Positions 1 to 10,365 of a stretch of DNA of 64,000 nucleotides are shown here, piece after piece (position 1 is the stretch's first letter; each line of letters starts with the position of its first letter). Below the pieces are notes generated by a model. That model did not search any database and was not told the DNA's origin. It was given only the letters and a program-made list of their open reading frames with translations. The position numbers and the translations under genes are program-made. This stretch comes from Delphinapterus leucas (lineage: Eukaryota > Chordata > Mammalia > Artiodactyla > Monodontidae): the NCBI RefSeq assembly GCF_002288925.2, contig NW_022098031.1:12559047-12623046 (forward strand). Reading direction: 5' to 3'.

Positions 1-136
1 GACGCGCAGGCTCAGCGTCCATGGCCCACGGGCCTAGCCGCTCCTCGGCACGTGGGATCTTCCCGGACCGGGGCACGATCCCATGTCCCCTGCATCGGCA
101 GGCGGACTCTCAACCACTGCGCCACCAGGGAAGCCC
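1..136 (-). mobile_element. CHR-2-like SINE, partial (cut by window edge)
   Basis: This tRNA-derived SINE is read on the minus strand. Its 5' head is at the right end (plus strand ends CCACCAGGGAAGCCC at 136), and the tRNA-like B-box region is the complement of GGCACGATCCCATGTCC. The A-rich tail lies outside the window to the left. It sits inside the L1 whose ORF2 resumes at about 137. High CpG content and close match to the other short copies here suggest a fairly young insertion. Confidence 0.9.
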
Positions 137-3100
137 ACTCCTTGTAGTTTTGATTTGCTTTTCTCTAATGATTAGTGACGTTGAGCATTCTTTCATGTGT
201 TCGTTGGCAGTCTGTATATCTTCGTTGGAGAAATGTCTATTTAGGTCTTCTGCCCATTTTTGGATTGGGTTGTTTGTTTCTTTTGATATTGAGCTGCATA
301 AGCTGCTTGTAAATTTTGGATATTAATCCTTTGTCAGTTGCTTCATTTGCAAGTATTTTCTCCCATTCTGAGGGTTATCTTTTAGCCTTGTTTATGGTTT
401 CCTTTGCTGTGCAGAAGCTTTTAAGTTTCATTAGGTCCCATATGTTTATTTTTGTTTTTATTTCCATTTCTCTAGGAGGTGTGTCAAAAAGGATATTGCT
501 GTGATTTATGTCATAGAGTGTTCTGCCTGTGTTTTTCTCTAAGAGTTTTATAGTATCTGGCCTTACATTTAGGTCTTTAATCCATTTTGAGTTTATTTTT
601 GTGTATGATGTTAGGAAAGGAGTGTTCTAATTTCATTCTTTTACATGTAGCTGTCCAGTATTCCCAGCACCACTTATTGAAGAGACTGTCTTTTCTCCAT
701 TGTATATTCTTGCCTCCTTTATCAAAGATAAGGTGACCATATGTGCGTGGGTTTCTCTGGGCTTTCTATCCTGTTCCATTGATCTATATTTCTGTTTTTG
801 TGCCACTACCATACCGTCTTGACTACTGTAGCTTTGTAGTATAGTCTGAAGTCAGGGAGTCTGATTCCTCCAGCTCGTTTTTCTTTCTCAAGATTCCTTT
901 GGCTATTTGGGGTCTTTTGTGTTTCCATACAAATTGTGAAATTTTTTTTTTTTGTGGTACGCGGGCTTCTCACTGCTGTGGCCTCTCCCGTTGTGGAGCA
1001 CAGGCTCCGGATGCGCAGGCTCAGCGGCCATGGCTCACGGGCCCAGCCATTCCACAGCACGTGAGATCCTCCTGGACCAGGGCACGAACCCATGTGCCCT
1101 GCATCGGCAGGTGGACTCCCAACCACTGCGCCACCAGGGAAGCCCAAATTTTGAAATTTTTTGTTCTACTTCTGTGAAAAATGCCAGTGGTAGTTTGATA
1201 GGGATTGCACTGAATCTGTAGATTGCTTTGGGTAGTATAGTCATTTCCATCATGTTGATTCTTCCAATCCAAGAACATGGTATATCTCTCCATCTATTTG
1301 TATCATCTTTAATTTCTTTCATCAATGTCTTATAGTTTTCTGCATACAGGTCTTTTGTTTTCTTAGGTAGGTTCATGCCCAGGTGTTTTATTCTTTTTGG
1401 GGCAATGGTAAATGGGAGTGTTTCCTTAATTTCTCTTTCAGATTTTTCATCATTAGTGTATAGGAATGCAAGAGATTCCTGTGCCTTAATTTTGTATCCT
1501 GCAACTTTACCAAATTCATTGATTAGCTCGAGTAGTTTTCTGGTAGCTTCTTTAGGATTCTCTATGTGTAGTATCATGTCATGTGCAAACAGTGACAGCT
1601 TTACTTCTTCTTTTCTGATTTGGATTCCTTTTATTTCTTTTTCTTCTCTGATGCTGTGGCTAAAACTTCCAAAACTATGTTGAATAATAGAGGGGGGAGC
1701 GGACCTTGTCTTGTTCCTGATCTTAGTGGAAATGGTTTCAGTTTTTCACCATTGAGAATGATGTTGGCTGTGGGTTTGTCATATGTGGCCTTTATTATGT
1801 TCAGGTAAGTTCCCTCTATGCCTACTTTCTGGAGGGTGTTTATCATAAATGGGTGTTGAATTTTGTCAAAAGCTTTTTCTGCATCTATGGAGATTATCAT
1901 ATGGTTTTTCTCCTTCAATTTGTTAATATGATATATCACGTTGATTGATTTGCGTATATTGAAGAATCCTTGCATTCCTGGAATAAACCCCACTTGATCG
2001 TGGTGTATGATCCATTTAATGTGCTGTTGGATTCTGTTTGCTAGTATTTTGTTGAGGATTTTTGCATCTGTGTTCATCACTGATATTGGCCTGTAGTTTT
2101 CTTTCTTTGTGACATCTTTGTCTGGTTTTGGTATCAGGGTGATGGTGGCCTCGTAGAATGAGTTTGGAGTGTTCCTCCCTCTGCTATATTTTGGAAGAGT
2201 TTGAGAGGGATAGGTGTTAGCTCTTCACTAAATGTTGGATAGAATTCACCTGTGAAGCCATCTGGTCCTGGGCTTTTGTTTGTTGGAAGGTTTTTAATCA
2301 GTCTCAATTTCAGTGCTTGTGATTGGTCTGTTTACATTTTATGTTTCTTTCTGGTTCAGTCTTGGTAGGTTGTTCTTTTCTCAGATTTTGTCCATGTCTT
2401 CCAGGTCGTCCATTTTATTGGCATATAGTTGTTCGTATCAATCTCTCATGAACCTTTGTATTTCTGCAGTGTCAGTTGTTACTTCTCCTTTTTCATTTCT
2501 AATTCTATTGATTTGAGTCTTCTCCCTTTTTTTCTTGATGAGTCTGGCTAATGGTTTATCAATTTTGTTTCTCTTCTCAAAGAACCAGCTTTTAGTTGTA
2601 TTTATCTTTGCTAATGTTTCCTTCATTTCATTTTCATTTATTTCTGATCTGATCTTTATGATTTCTTTCCTTCTGCTAACTTTGGTTTTTTTTGGTTCTT
2701 CTTTCTCTAATTGCTTTAGGTGTAAGGTTAAGTTGTTTATTTGAGATGTTTCTTGTTTCTTCAGGTAGGATTGTATTGCTATAAACTTCGCTTTTCGAAC
2801 GGCTTTTGCTGCATCCCATAGGTTTTGGGTCATCGTGTTTTCATTGTCATTTGTGTTTCTAGGCATTTTTGGATTTCCTCTTTGATTTCTTCAGTGATCT
2901 CTTGGTTATTTAGTAGTGTATTGTTTAGCCTCCATGTGTTTGTAGTTTTTACAGATTTTTTCCTGTAATTGATATCTAGTCTCATCATGTTGTGGTCAGA
3001 AAAGATACTTGACACGATTTCAATTTTCTTAAATTTACCCAGGCTTGATTTGTGACCCAAGATATGATATATCCTGGATAATGTTCCATGAGCACTTGAG

Positions 3101-3675
3101 AAGAAAGTGTATTCTGTTGTTTTTGGATGGAATGTCCTATAAATATCAGTTAAGTCCATCTTAATTAATGTATCATTTAAAGCTTGTGTTTCCTTACTTA
3201 TTTTCATTTTCGATGATCAGTCCATTGTTGAAAGTGGGGTATCAAAGTCCCCTACTATTATTGTGTTACTGTCGATTTCCTGTGTTATGGCTGTTAGCAT
3301 TTACCTTATGTATTGAGGTGCTCCTGTGTTGGGTGCATAAATATTTACAATTGTTATATCTTCTTCTTGGATTGATCCCTTGATCATTATGTAGCGCCTT
3401 GTTTGTCTCTTGTAATAGTCTTTATTTTAAAATCTATTTTGTCTGATATGACAATTGCCACTCCAGCTTTATTTGATTTCCATTAGCATAGGATATCTTT
3501 TTCCATCCCCTCAGTTTCAGTCCATATGTGTCCCTAGGTCTGAAGTGGGTCTCTAGTAGACAGCGTATATACAGGTCTTGTTTTTGTATCCATTCAGCCA
3601 GTCTGTGTCTTTTGGTTGGAGCATTTAATCCATTTACATTTAAGGTAATTATCTATATGTATGTTCCTTTTACCA
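137..3675 (-). pseudogene. L1 ORF2 (endonuclease-reverse transcriptase), broken
   Basis: ORF2 of an L1 normally makes a ~1,275-residue protein with an N-terminal APE-like endonuclease, a central reverse transcriptase and a C-terminal Cys-rich region. Here the start codon is probably the ATG complement at 3673-3675, followed by a stop within a few codons. Endonuclease sequence continues in shifting frames; 3207-2830 holds the TDIYRTFHP and FSDHNMMRLD stretch (SDH motif). 2866-2438 is the linker. 2080-1631 holds RT blocks ([39 protein letters not shown]). 1598-1146 carries the remaining RT with the catalytic loop at 1589-1578 reading FAHD instead of FADD. A frameshift lies near 1631-1640, and the SINE at 942-1145 interrupts the frame. 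The region 941-137 is the C-terminal part. Confidence 0.9.
942..1145 (-). mobile_element. CHR-2-like SINE inserted in L1 ORF2
   Basis: Short CHR SINE on the minus strand: poly(T) at 942-953 (its tail), body, then the tRNA-derived head ending at AGCCC 1145. It is flanked by imperfect duplicated target sequence (AAATTGTGAAATT on the left, AAATTTTGAAATT on the right). The insertion splits L1 ORF2 and is therefore younger than the L1. Confidence 0.92.
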
Positions 3676-3709
3676 TTTTCTTAGTTGTTTTGGGTTTGTT
3701 ATTGTAGGT

Positions 3710-4569
3710 CTTTTGCTAAAGTTCCGTTAGCATTTGTGTAAAGCTGGTTTGGTGGTGCTGAATTCTCTTAGCTTTTGCTTGTCTTTAAAGGTTCTAATTT
3801 CTCCATCAAATCTGAATGAGATTCTTGCTGGGTAGAGTACTGTTGGTTGCGGTTTTCCCTTTCATCACTTTAAATATGTCCTGCCACTCCCTTCTGGCTT
3901 GCAGAGTTTCTGCTGAAAGATCAGCTGTTACCCTTATGGGGATTCCCTTATATGTTATTTGTTGTTTTTCCCTTGCTGCTTTTAATATTTTTTCTTTGTA
4001 TTTAATTTTTGATAGTTTGATTAATATGTTTCTTCGTGTGTTTCTCCTTGGATTTATCCTGTGTGGGACTCTCTGTGCTTCCTGGACTTTATTGACTATT
4101 TCCTTTCCCATATTAGGGAAGTTTTCAACTATAATCTCTTCCAGTATTTTCTCAGTCACTTTTTTTTTCTCTTCTTCCTCTGGGACCCCTATAATTCGAA
4201 TGTTGGTGTATTTAATGTTTTCCCAGAGGTCTCTGAGACTGTCCTCAATTCTTTTCATTGTTTTTTCTGTTCTGCGGTAGTTATTTCCACTATTTTATCT
4301 TCCAGGTCACTTATCCATTCTTCTGCCTCAGTTATTCTGCTATTGATTCCTTCTAGAAAATTTTTAATTTCATTTATTGTGTTATTCATCATTATGTGTT
4401 TGCTCTTTAGTTCTTCTAGGTCCTTGTTAAACGTTTCTTGTATTTTCCCCATTCTATTTCCCAGATTTTGGATCATCTTTACTATCAATACTCTGAATTC
4501 TTTTACAGGTAGACTGCGTATTTCCTCTTCATTTGTTAGGTCTGGTGGGTTTTTACCTTGCTCCTTCAT
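3710..4569 (-). pseudogene. L1 ORF1 (RNA-binding chaperone protein), frameshifted
   Basis: ORF1p is the trimeric nucleic-acid chaperone that coats L1 RNA. The ATG is the complement of 4567-4569. Residues encoded by 4569-4255 form a heptad-rich coiled coil (IQNLGNRMGKIQETFNKDLE and onwards). A one-base frameshift in an A-run near 4258-4265 moves the frame, after which 4258-3806 encodes the RRM-type domain (NIRIIGVPEEEE) and the start of the C-terminal domain (DLSAETLQARREWQ). A second frameshift at about 3800 (ATT TGA TGG on the minus strand) cuts the C-terminus, whose continuation (FKDKQKLREF) is in another frame to about 3730. Without the indels the length would be a little under the usual ~340 residues. 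Confidence 0.88.
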
Positions 4570-5190
4570 CTGCTCTGTGTTTCTGTCTTCTCATTTTGCT
4601 TAACTTACTGTGTTTGAGGTCTCTGTTTCTCAGGCTGCAGGTTCGTAGTTCCCATTGTTTTTGGTGTTTGCCCCCAGTGGCTAAGGTTGGTTCAGTGAGT
4701 TGTGTAGGTTTCCTGTTGGTGGGGACTAGTGCCTGTGTTCTGGTGGATGAGGCTTGATCTTTTCTTTCTGATCCGGCCTCATCTGCTGGACTGCGTCCGG
4801 TGGTGTGTTTTGGGTTGTCTGTGACCTTATTATGATTTTAGGCAGCCTCTCTGCTAATGGGTGGGCCTGTGTTCCTGTCTTGCTAGCTGTTTGGCATAGG
4901 GTGTGCAGCACTGGAGCTTGCTGGTCGGTGAGTGGAGCTGGGTCTTAGCGTTGAGATGGAGATCTCTGGGAGACCTTTCGCCATTTGATATTACGTGGAG
5001 CTGGGAGGTCTCTGGTGGACCAATGTCCTGAACTCAGCTCTCCCACCTCAGAGGCCTGACACGCGGCCAGAGCACCAAGACCCTGTCAGTCACATGGCAG
5101 GCTCTTTTTGGCCCTCATCTTCTGGTCCTCTAGCCACCACACATCAGCCACTTCCATGCCCTCAGCTTTTCCCAGTGGTGCCCCCCTTAG
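4570..5190 (-). promoter_or_regulatory. L1 5'UTR (former internal promoter region)
   Basis: GC-richer sequence immediately upstream of ORF1 on the minus strand, lacking long conserved ORFs, in the position of the L1 5'UTR that normally carries the RNA polymerase II internal promoter. Assigned by position and by its resemblance to cetartiodactyl L1 5' ends. No specific transcription factor site is claimed. The 5' boundary is approximate. Confidence 0.6.
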
Positions 5191-5854
5191 GATAATTTTA
5201 AGAGCTCTTTCTGGCCAGCGTGGATGGGTGTATTTGGAATCTTCTGGCCCTTAAAGTACTTCTGCTGTGTATTCTGAAGCCAGGGTGTTTAGAAAGTTTC
5301 TAAAACTTTCCAAGAAAACTCCCAAGAGACTGGGATTATACGTCCAAGAAGTGTCCTTGGAGGAGAGGCAAAGACATAGCAAGCCTTTGGGAGCACAAAG
5401 AAGACTGAGAAATGGGGAGAGGGGCCCTAGACTTGGCCCTGCTTCCTAGACCCGTCTTAGCCAAGGTCCCCCAGATGCTGCAGAAGCATCCCGACCCGTC
5501 AGGTGACCTGACATCTGAAAGCCCCAGACCATTCAGAGTGCTTCATGCCAGATACTTGCAGTGCCTGCCCCCAGCTCTTGGTTAGTATGATGCTCCCTGA
5601 AATGTCTGTTGTTTCAGCTTATCTAGTACAGGAAAGGCCCTAAGAAAGAAAGAAAGGTCCAGCGGCAGCGAGGAAAATGAAATCTGCTCTCAAGACCCCA
5701 TTTCCTGGACTGAGGTGCTCCATGAGAGCTGCTCTCTGGGCACACAAGTCTGAGAGCTGAAGCTGTTTTGTGCTTAGTCCTCGGCCTCTTACAACCCAAT
5801 GTATATTGGCTCTACACTTTGAAATAGGACTTTCTGGTTCTCCCAGTCCTTTCC
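5191..5854. other. Unique-looking non-coding DNA
   Basis: About 660 bp right of the L1 5' end with moderate GC and short chance ORFs only. I recognise no repeat family, exon or RNA gene here. A short GAAA-type run lies near 5643-5658. Confidence 0.4.
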
Positions 5855-6000
5855 TCTCATGCCCCCTTCATTCATTCATTCTTTCTTTCAAGGAAAAAAG
5901 TATCAAGAATCTACTGTTCTTCAAGTCCTAGGCCTTGAGATCCTCAAAATGAAAAGACGGCCTCTGTCCTCCAAAGCTTTCAGTACCCTGGAAATTCGAC
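5855..6000. repeat. L2-like fragment
   Basis: Begins with a TTCATTCATTC run and continues with diverged text resembling the common L2 3' end (recurring 'cattcattcaac...tactatgtgccagg...' style consensus). Old and short. Assigned by recollection of the consensus. Confidence 0.4.
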
Positions 6001-6039
6001 CAAATTCACCAGCATTGCTCCTAAGTGTAGTGGGCAAAT

Positions 6040-6195
6040 AGAGGAACTATTTGGAGCTCCCTCAACTGCAAAATGGGGTAATCATAGTTCCCCCTGCATT
6101 GGCTTTTTGTGAGGATTAGATAAGGACATGTAAGTCTAGGCTTGGACCATGCCCAGCACACAGGGAGCTCCATGTAAGTGCTGGCCTTGCTGCTG
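6040..6195 (+). repeat. MIR fragment
   Basis: Contains the MIR core and 3' signatures in order: CTGCAAAATGGGGTAATCATAG, then TGTGAGGATTAGATAAGGACATGTAAG, then CCCAGCACACAGG. These match the ancient tRNA-derived MIR consensus in plus orientation. Confidence 0.7.
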
Positions 6196-6199
6196 TTGC

Positions 6200-8600
6200 C
6201 AATGGTAATGGCAATGATGATGGAAAAGATGACAACAGTTGACATAATGGATCCCCTGAATTTTAAGCCAGAACCCAGGTGCCCCAACCTTCTCCCCACC
6301 TTTCCTTGACTTTGCCTCCCCCAGGGCTTCTCCCTACACCCCTGGTTTCTTTGTGACTCTCTACCTATGCTCCTGTCACTGGATGCTCAGGAAAGTCCTT
6401 GCATTACTGTCAACACAGGCTTTGTCATGAGCCATAGAGAAATTTGAGGGGCCCCTGCAAGTTAATGCTCCCTGCCTTATGATGGGAAGCTGGGCTGAGG
6501 TCTTCTCTAGGCTGCTGGCCTCAGTTTGGTCACCTGGTCAGTTCCAGGCAGGCCGTGCAGGCACATTTCTGATCCTTTGCTACCCTCTAGTAGCTATGCA
6601 CCCAATTGAGCAACCAGAACATAAAGCCGACCCTGCTTTTGCTGGATTGCAGGGGGCTCACGGAATCTTTTTATTTTTTTAATTTTATGTTAATTCTATT
6701 ATTTTTTATTCGTGCCCTAATGGATATTAAGATGCCTGATGAGAGAAAGAATGACCCTCCATACTGACTTCTTTTCTCTTTTTCTTAATTTTTATGCTCC
6801 TTCCATCTTTATGGAGTCCCTTTAGGAATTATTAGAGGGCTGTTTCCTCTTAAAGAAGCACCTTGACTTTTTTCTCAGTCAGTGATCAGTGATTGAGAGT
6901 GTTTGCAAAACATCCCCAAGGAGCCCTTTAACGTTATTTTTATAAGGAAAAAAAAAAAGTGAAAAATAACGGGCACCATTTTTTTTTTAAGTGAGAGAGG
7001 TGTGGTAATGAGCTTAGGAAGACAGGGTATAGTTCGTATAAACCTTTGAATTCGATAAAGTGTGGATTTCCTATGAGAGGAGACCTTTCTCCCCCTTGTT
7101 TTCTGAGTCTGTACTCCTTATGTAACTGTATTACAGATGGTAGATTCCAGAGCCTCCTACTGTTTTTTCCAACACACACATGTGTGCATGCACACACACA
7201 CACACACACAAACACATACGCACACACACATTTGAATATTTTCAGAAACTCTCATGCTCTTTATAGAGCACTTTGACAAAATACTTTCCTATTCACTATC
7301 TCATTTGATCACCACAGCAACACTGTAAGATAGGTGAATGCAGTATTGTAATAGAATGGCAGAGCTGTAAGGGATTTTAGAGACACCCCCCCCCTTATTT
7401 TACAGGTCAAGAATCTGAAGTTCAGAAAGATGTTTAGTTAGTCAAGATCTTTTTGATCCCAAGTGACTGTAACCCAAGCCAAACTGATTTAGCAAAAAGG
7501 AGACACTATTGACACATGTAACCAAAAAGTCCAGGGTTTATGGTTTTAGGAGGAGATGGATCCAGATGCTCCAACAACATCTCCAGGAACCTGTCACTCT
7601 CCATCTCTTTCCTCTGTCTTGGCATAGTTCAAAGACAGCTTCTCCTGAACTCGTGATAAGATGGCAGCTCTGGGCATATAACCTTACCATTCTTGGTGGA
7701 ATGCGAGTTATCTTCTTTTTTGTAGTTCTAGCAAAAATCCTGGGATTGTATCTCATCAGCTTGGCTTGTATGACTGCCTATTTCTGGACCTGTTTGTGTG
7801 GTCAGCCCTGGAAGGGCAGTTGGAGGGAGTGCCTGCTGCACTCGCATCACATGGTCTGAGAGTGGGTCCTCAAAAGAAAATCAAGGTGTTAACCTTCTTT
7901 AAAGGGGGAGGGGGACTTTGATGCTGCATAGGACTGAGCAGTTTATAAGGCTATAAGGCAATTTGTATAAAGTGGTTCCATAGTCTTTTGGTTGGAATTC
8001 TGGACTGTGTATTCTAAGTTGGAATTTATCCCCGCGAATGTACGTTTGCAGCAAAGAGATTGTGTATTTTTCACCTTTGCACTTACAGGGCACATCACGG
8101 TGGCCAGCATGAAGGAGGTGCCCAGCAACTTTTATCCCAGAAATGCCCAATCTGTAACTGCACCAGAACTTCAACCGTAGCCTTCTGACTCCTTAAGGCA
8201 TCTCATTTCTGCCATCCTATTTCCTGTGGGTTTTCTTTCATACTTTCCGCCATCATTTCCCTGTTTTTTGATTAAAATATTCTAGTGGGTGGTGGCCATG
8301 GTCACCCAATTAATTGTATGTGTTTTAATGACCCACAATACACATTACTTGAAGGTGTGAAACATTTGTCCATTTCATTGTATCATATATGATAATGATA
8401 TCCAGACTTACTTTTCCCTCATTTTATTAAAATTATTTAGATTTTTATATATCTATAGTATGCCTTAAAATATTCAGTTCAGTTTTATTTGAATGAGTCA
8501 AGTGTCTTAGAATTGAGGAGGCTTTTGTTGTAGTTTGTTTTCAAAGTATACATTCTCACTACGGAAGGCTTTACTCCTGTATTCACAAAATGAAAGCTGT
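6200..8600. other. Mostly unique DNA with a CA repeat and a MIR remnant
   Basis: No gene is recognised. 7171-7230 is a (CA)n microsatellite interrupted by TGTGTGCATG. 7270-7440 resembles a MIR (ATCTCATTTGATCACCACAGCAACACTGTAAGATAGGTG, then TTTACAGGTCAAGAATCTGAAG in broken form). Short poly(A)/poly(T) tracts lie near 6948-6976 and a C-run at 7385-7394. The ORF at 7509-7859 has no recognisable domain and is treated as chance. Confidence 0.45.
7171..7230. repeat. (CA)n microsatellite, interrupted
   Basis: Alternating CA dinucleotides broken by a TGTGTGCATG segment and by AACACATACG. Seen directly in the sequence. Confidence 0.9.
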
Positions 8601-8865
8601 CAGAATAATTCCATACTCCTAATTTATCCTTTCCCTTTCCCCTTTGGTAACCATAGTTTATTTTCTATGTCTGTGAGCCTGTTCTTGTTTTGTATATGGA
8701 TTCATTTGTATAATTTTTTAGATTCCACATATAAGGGATATCATATAATATTTGTCTTTCTCTGACTTAGTATGATATTCTCTAGGTTCATTCATTTTGC
8801 TGCAAAAATTTCATTCTTTTTTATGGCTGAATAATATTCCGTTGTATATATATACCACGTATTCC

Positions 8866-9181
8866 TTTTTTAAAAAAATTATTTATTTATTTTTGGCTGC
8901 ATTGGGTCTCCATTGCTGGGAGTGGGCTTTCTCTAGTTGTGGCGAGCGGGGGCTACTGTTTGTTGCGGTGCGTGGGCTTCTCACTGTGGTGGCTTCTCTT
9001 GTTGCGGAGCACGGGCTCTAGGTGCACAGGCTTCAGTAGTTGTGGCACATGGGCTCAGTAATTGTGGCGCACGGGCTTAGTTGCTCCGTGGCATGTGGGA
9101 TCTTCCTGGACCAGGGATGGAACGTGTGTCCCCTGCATTGGCAGGTGGATTCTTAACCACTGCGCCTCCAGGGAAGTCCTA
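8866..9181 (-). mobile_element. CHR-1-like SINE (long form) nested in an L1
   Basis: The ~315-bp form is minus-strand: A-rich tail at left (TTTTTAAAAAAATTATTTATTT), then a body containing the complement of the tandem GTGGCGCACGGGC/TTAGTTGCTCC modules, and the tRNA-like head ending GGGAAGTCC. The target-site duplication is TACCACGTATTC at 8853-8864 and TACCACATATTC at 9182-9193 (one mismatch). It postdates the host L1. Confidence 0.92.
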
Positions 9182-9375
9182 TACCACATATTCTTAAACC
9201 AATCAGCTGTTGAAAGGCACTTGGGTTGTTTCCATGTCTTGGCTACTGTAAATAGTGCTACTATGAACATACAAACTACTGTACACAAAATAAATAAGCA
9301 AAAAGGATTTACTGTATAACACAGGGAACTATATTCAATATCTTATAATAATAACCTATAATGGAAAATAATCTG

Positions 9376-9378
<3 letters not shown>

Positions 9379-9411
<33 letters not shown>
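9379..9411. repeat. (AT)n microsatellite inside L1 3'UTR
   Basis: About 16 uninterrupted AT dinucleotides within the L1 3'UTR, where the family consensus already has a short TATATA run. Confidence 0.92.
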
Positions 9412-9412
<1 letters not shown>

Positions 9413-9553
9413 CCGTATCACTTTGCTGTACACCTGAAACTCAAAATTGTATATCAGCTATACTTCAATAAAAGGAAGAAATTAAAATAGCAGCTAAAAC
9501 AGCAACAAGGTCAGTTTAGAGGTTAATTGTTATAGTACAAAGGCCTGTTGAAT

Positions 9554-9695
9554 ATGGAATTTCAAAGTTTTTTAGCCATGTGTCACTAGACATAGAAACT
9601 TTTAGACAGATAATATATCTCTAAAGTAACAGTATGTGTCTGTCTAAAAGTTTCTATGTCTAGTGACACATGGCTAAAAAACTTTGAAATTCCAT
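9554..9695. repeat. Perfect 57-bp inverted repeat with 28-bp spacer
   Basis: Left arm 9554-9610 and right arm 9639-9695 are exact reverse complements over 57 bases, checked base by base. The spacer is 9611-9638. Matching continues outward imperfectly for about 11 more bases (GCCTGT at 9543-9548 pairs with ACAGGC at 9701-9706). The arms do not match any SINE or L1 I know. A transcript would fold into a long uninterrupted hairpin. Confidence 0.95.
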
Positions 9696-10204
9696 CCTTG
9701 ACAGGCGATAATTATGCTTGTCACACCACAATCTACTATCAGGATGAGTTTGTATTTGCTACTTTCTTTATTCACAGAGCAAGCCAAAGACAGAATTCTT
9801 TTTAATTTTAGCATTACTTTTACTTTGCCTTTTTCTTTGTTGCTCTTGCTGCCTCTGACTTCAGTGAAAAACCAGCTGTGTTGTGTGTTTCTTCATATTT
9901 GGAAAAGGACAGGGTCCTCATGAGTCACCTTGCCAGAAGTACCAGAAATAAATCTGACGTATGCTCTGAAAAGGAAGGCACATGGTGCATCCAAAGAGAT
10001 GGCTTTGTGCCATTGCAATCATGCAAGGCTTCATGGAAAAGGGATCATTTTAGTTGTGAGTCCCAATGCCCATCTCGAGAATCTGGGCTCTGTAACCAAC
10101 TGCCAGGTTGTAAGACTGTATCCTCTACCAAATACCTAGTGACTAATAAAACCTTTTGCTATTCTGTGTTCAAGCCACTGTATACAAATAACACAGTTAA
10201 TCAT
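9696..10204. other. Unassigned DNA between the inverted repeat and a MIR
   Basis: Contains overlapping ORFs of 109 and 69 codons (9878-10207, 9930-10139) in different frames with no recognisable domain, and an AATAAA at about 10145-10151. It could be an old mobile-element or pseudogene remnant; there is not enough evidence to call one. Confidence 0.3.
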
Positions 10205-10365
10205 TAAAACAAGCCTAGAAATGATGTTCACCATTTTACAAATGAAGAACAGGAAGGGGAAGAAACTTGCTCAAGGTCACACAGCCACTTAGTGGTAAAA
10301 GCAGGATTCAAAGCCACGCAATTTGATTCTAACGCCTGGACTTTTGGCCACTATACCGTCTTCTC
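10205..10365 (+). repeat. MIR element
   Basis: Clear MIR core in plus orientation: CATTTTACAAATGAAGAACAGG followed shortly by CTTGCTCAAGGTCACACAGC and a downstream AGCAGGATTCAAA. This is one of the better preserved MIR copies in the window. Confidence 0.85.

Larger units (their letters stand above)
1..5190 (-). mobile_element. Nearly full-length LINE-1, minus strand, disabled, with two nested SINEs
   Basis: Read on the minus strand, this is 5'UTR (about 5190-4570), ORF1 (4569 to about 3730), a short inter-ORF gap, then ORF2 (from about 3675 to beyond the left edge). The layout is that of a mammalian L1 retrotransposon. SINEs have inserted into it at 1-136 and 942-1145. Frameshifts and stops are scattered through both ORFs and the reverse transcriptase motif is altered, so the copy cannot mobilise itself. 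The exact 5' boundary is uncertain; recognisable L1 5'UTR-type sequence fades between 5100 and 5200. The 3'UTR and poly(A) are outside the window. Confidence 0.88.
8608..9475 (+). mobile_element. LINE-1 3' end with inverted 5' segment (twin-priming structure)
   Basis: Segment 8608-9271 is L1 sequence in minus orientation (complement of the ORF2 C-terminus, including the region that would encode WIKKMWY-type text, and early 3'UTR). It is split by the SINE at 8866-9181. Segment 9271-9475 is L1 3'UTR in plus orientation (GTATAACACAGGGAACTAT region to TACTTCAATAAAA), including an (AT)n expansion. The left end of the inverted piece (8608, 'attaggagtatggaatta' when complemented) and the start of the plus piece (ACAAACTACTGTACAC) are adjacent in the L1 consensus. 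This is the expected product of a 5' inversion during target-primed reverse transcription. Confidence 0.8.

Noticed and set aside
7171..7230. CRISPR-like or telomere-like arrays among the microsatellites
   Set aside because: All short-period repeats are plain dinucleotide or A/T-rich arrays without regular unique spacers; the genome is mammalian.
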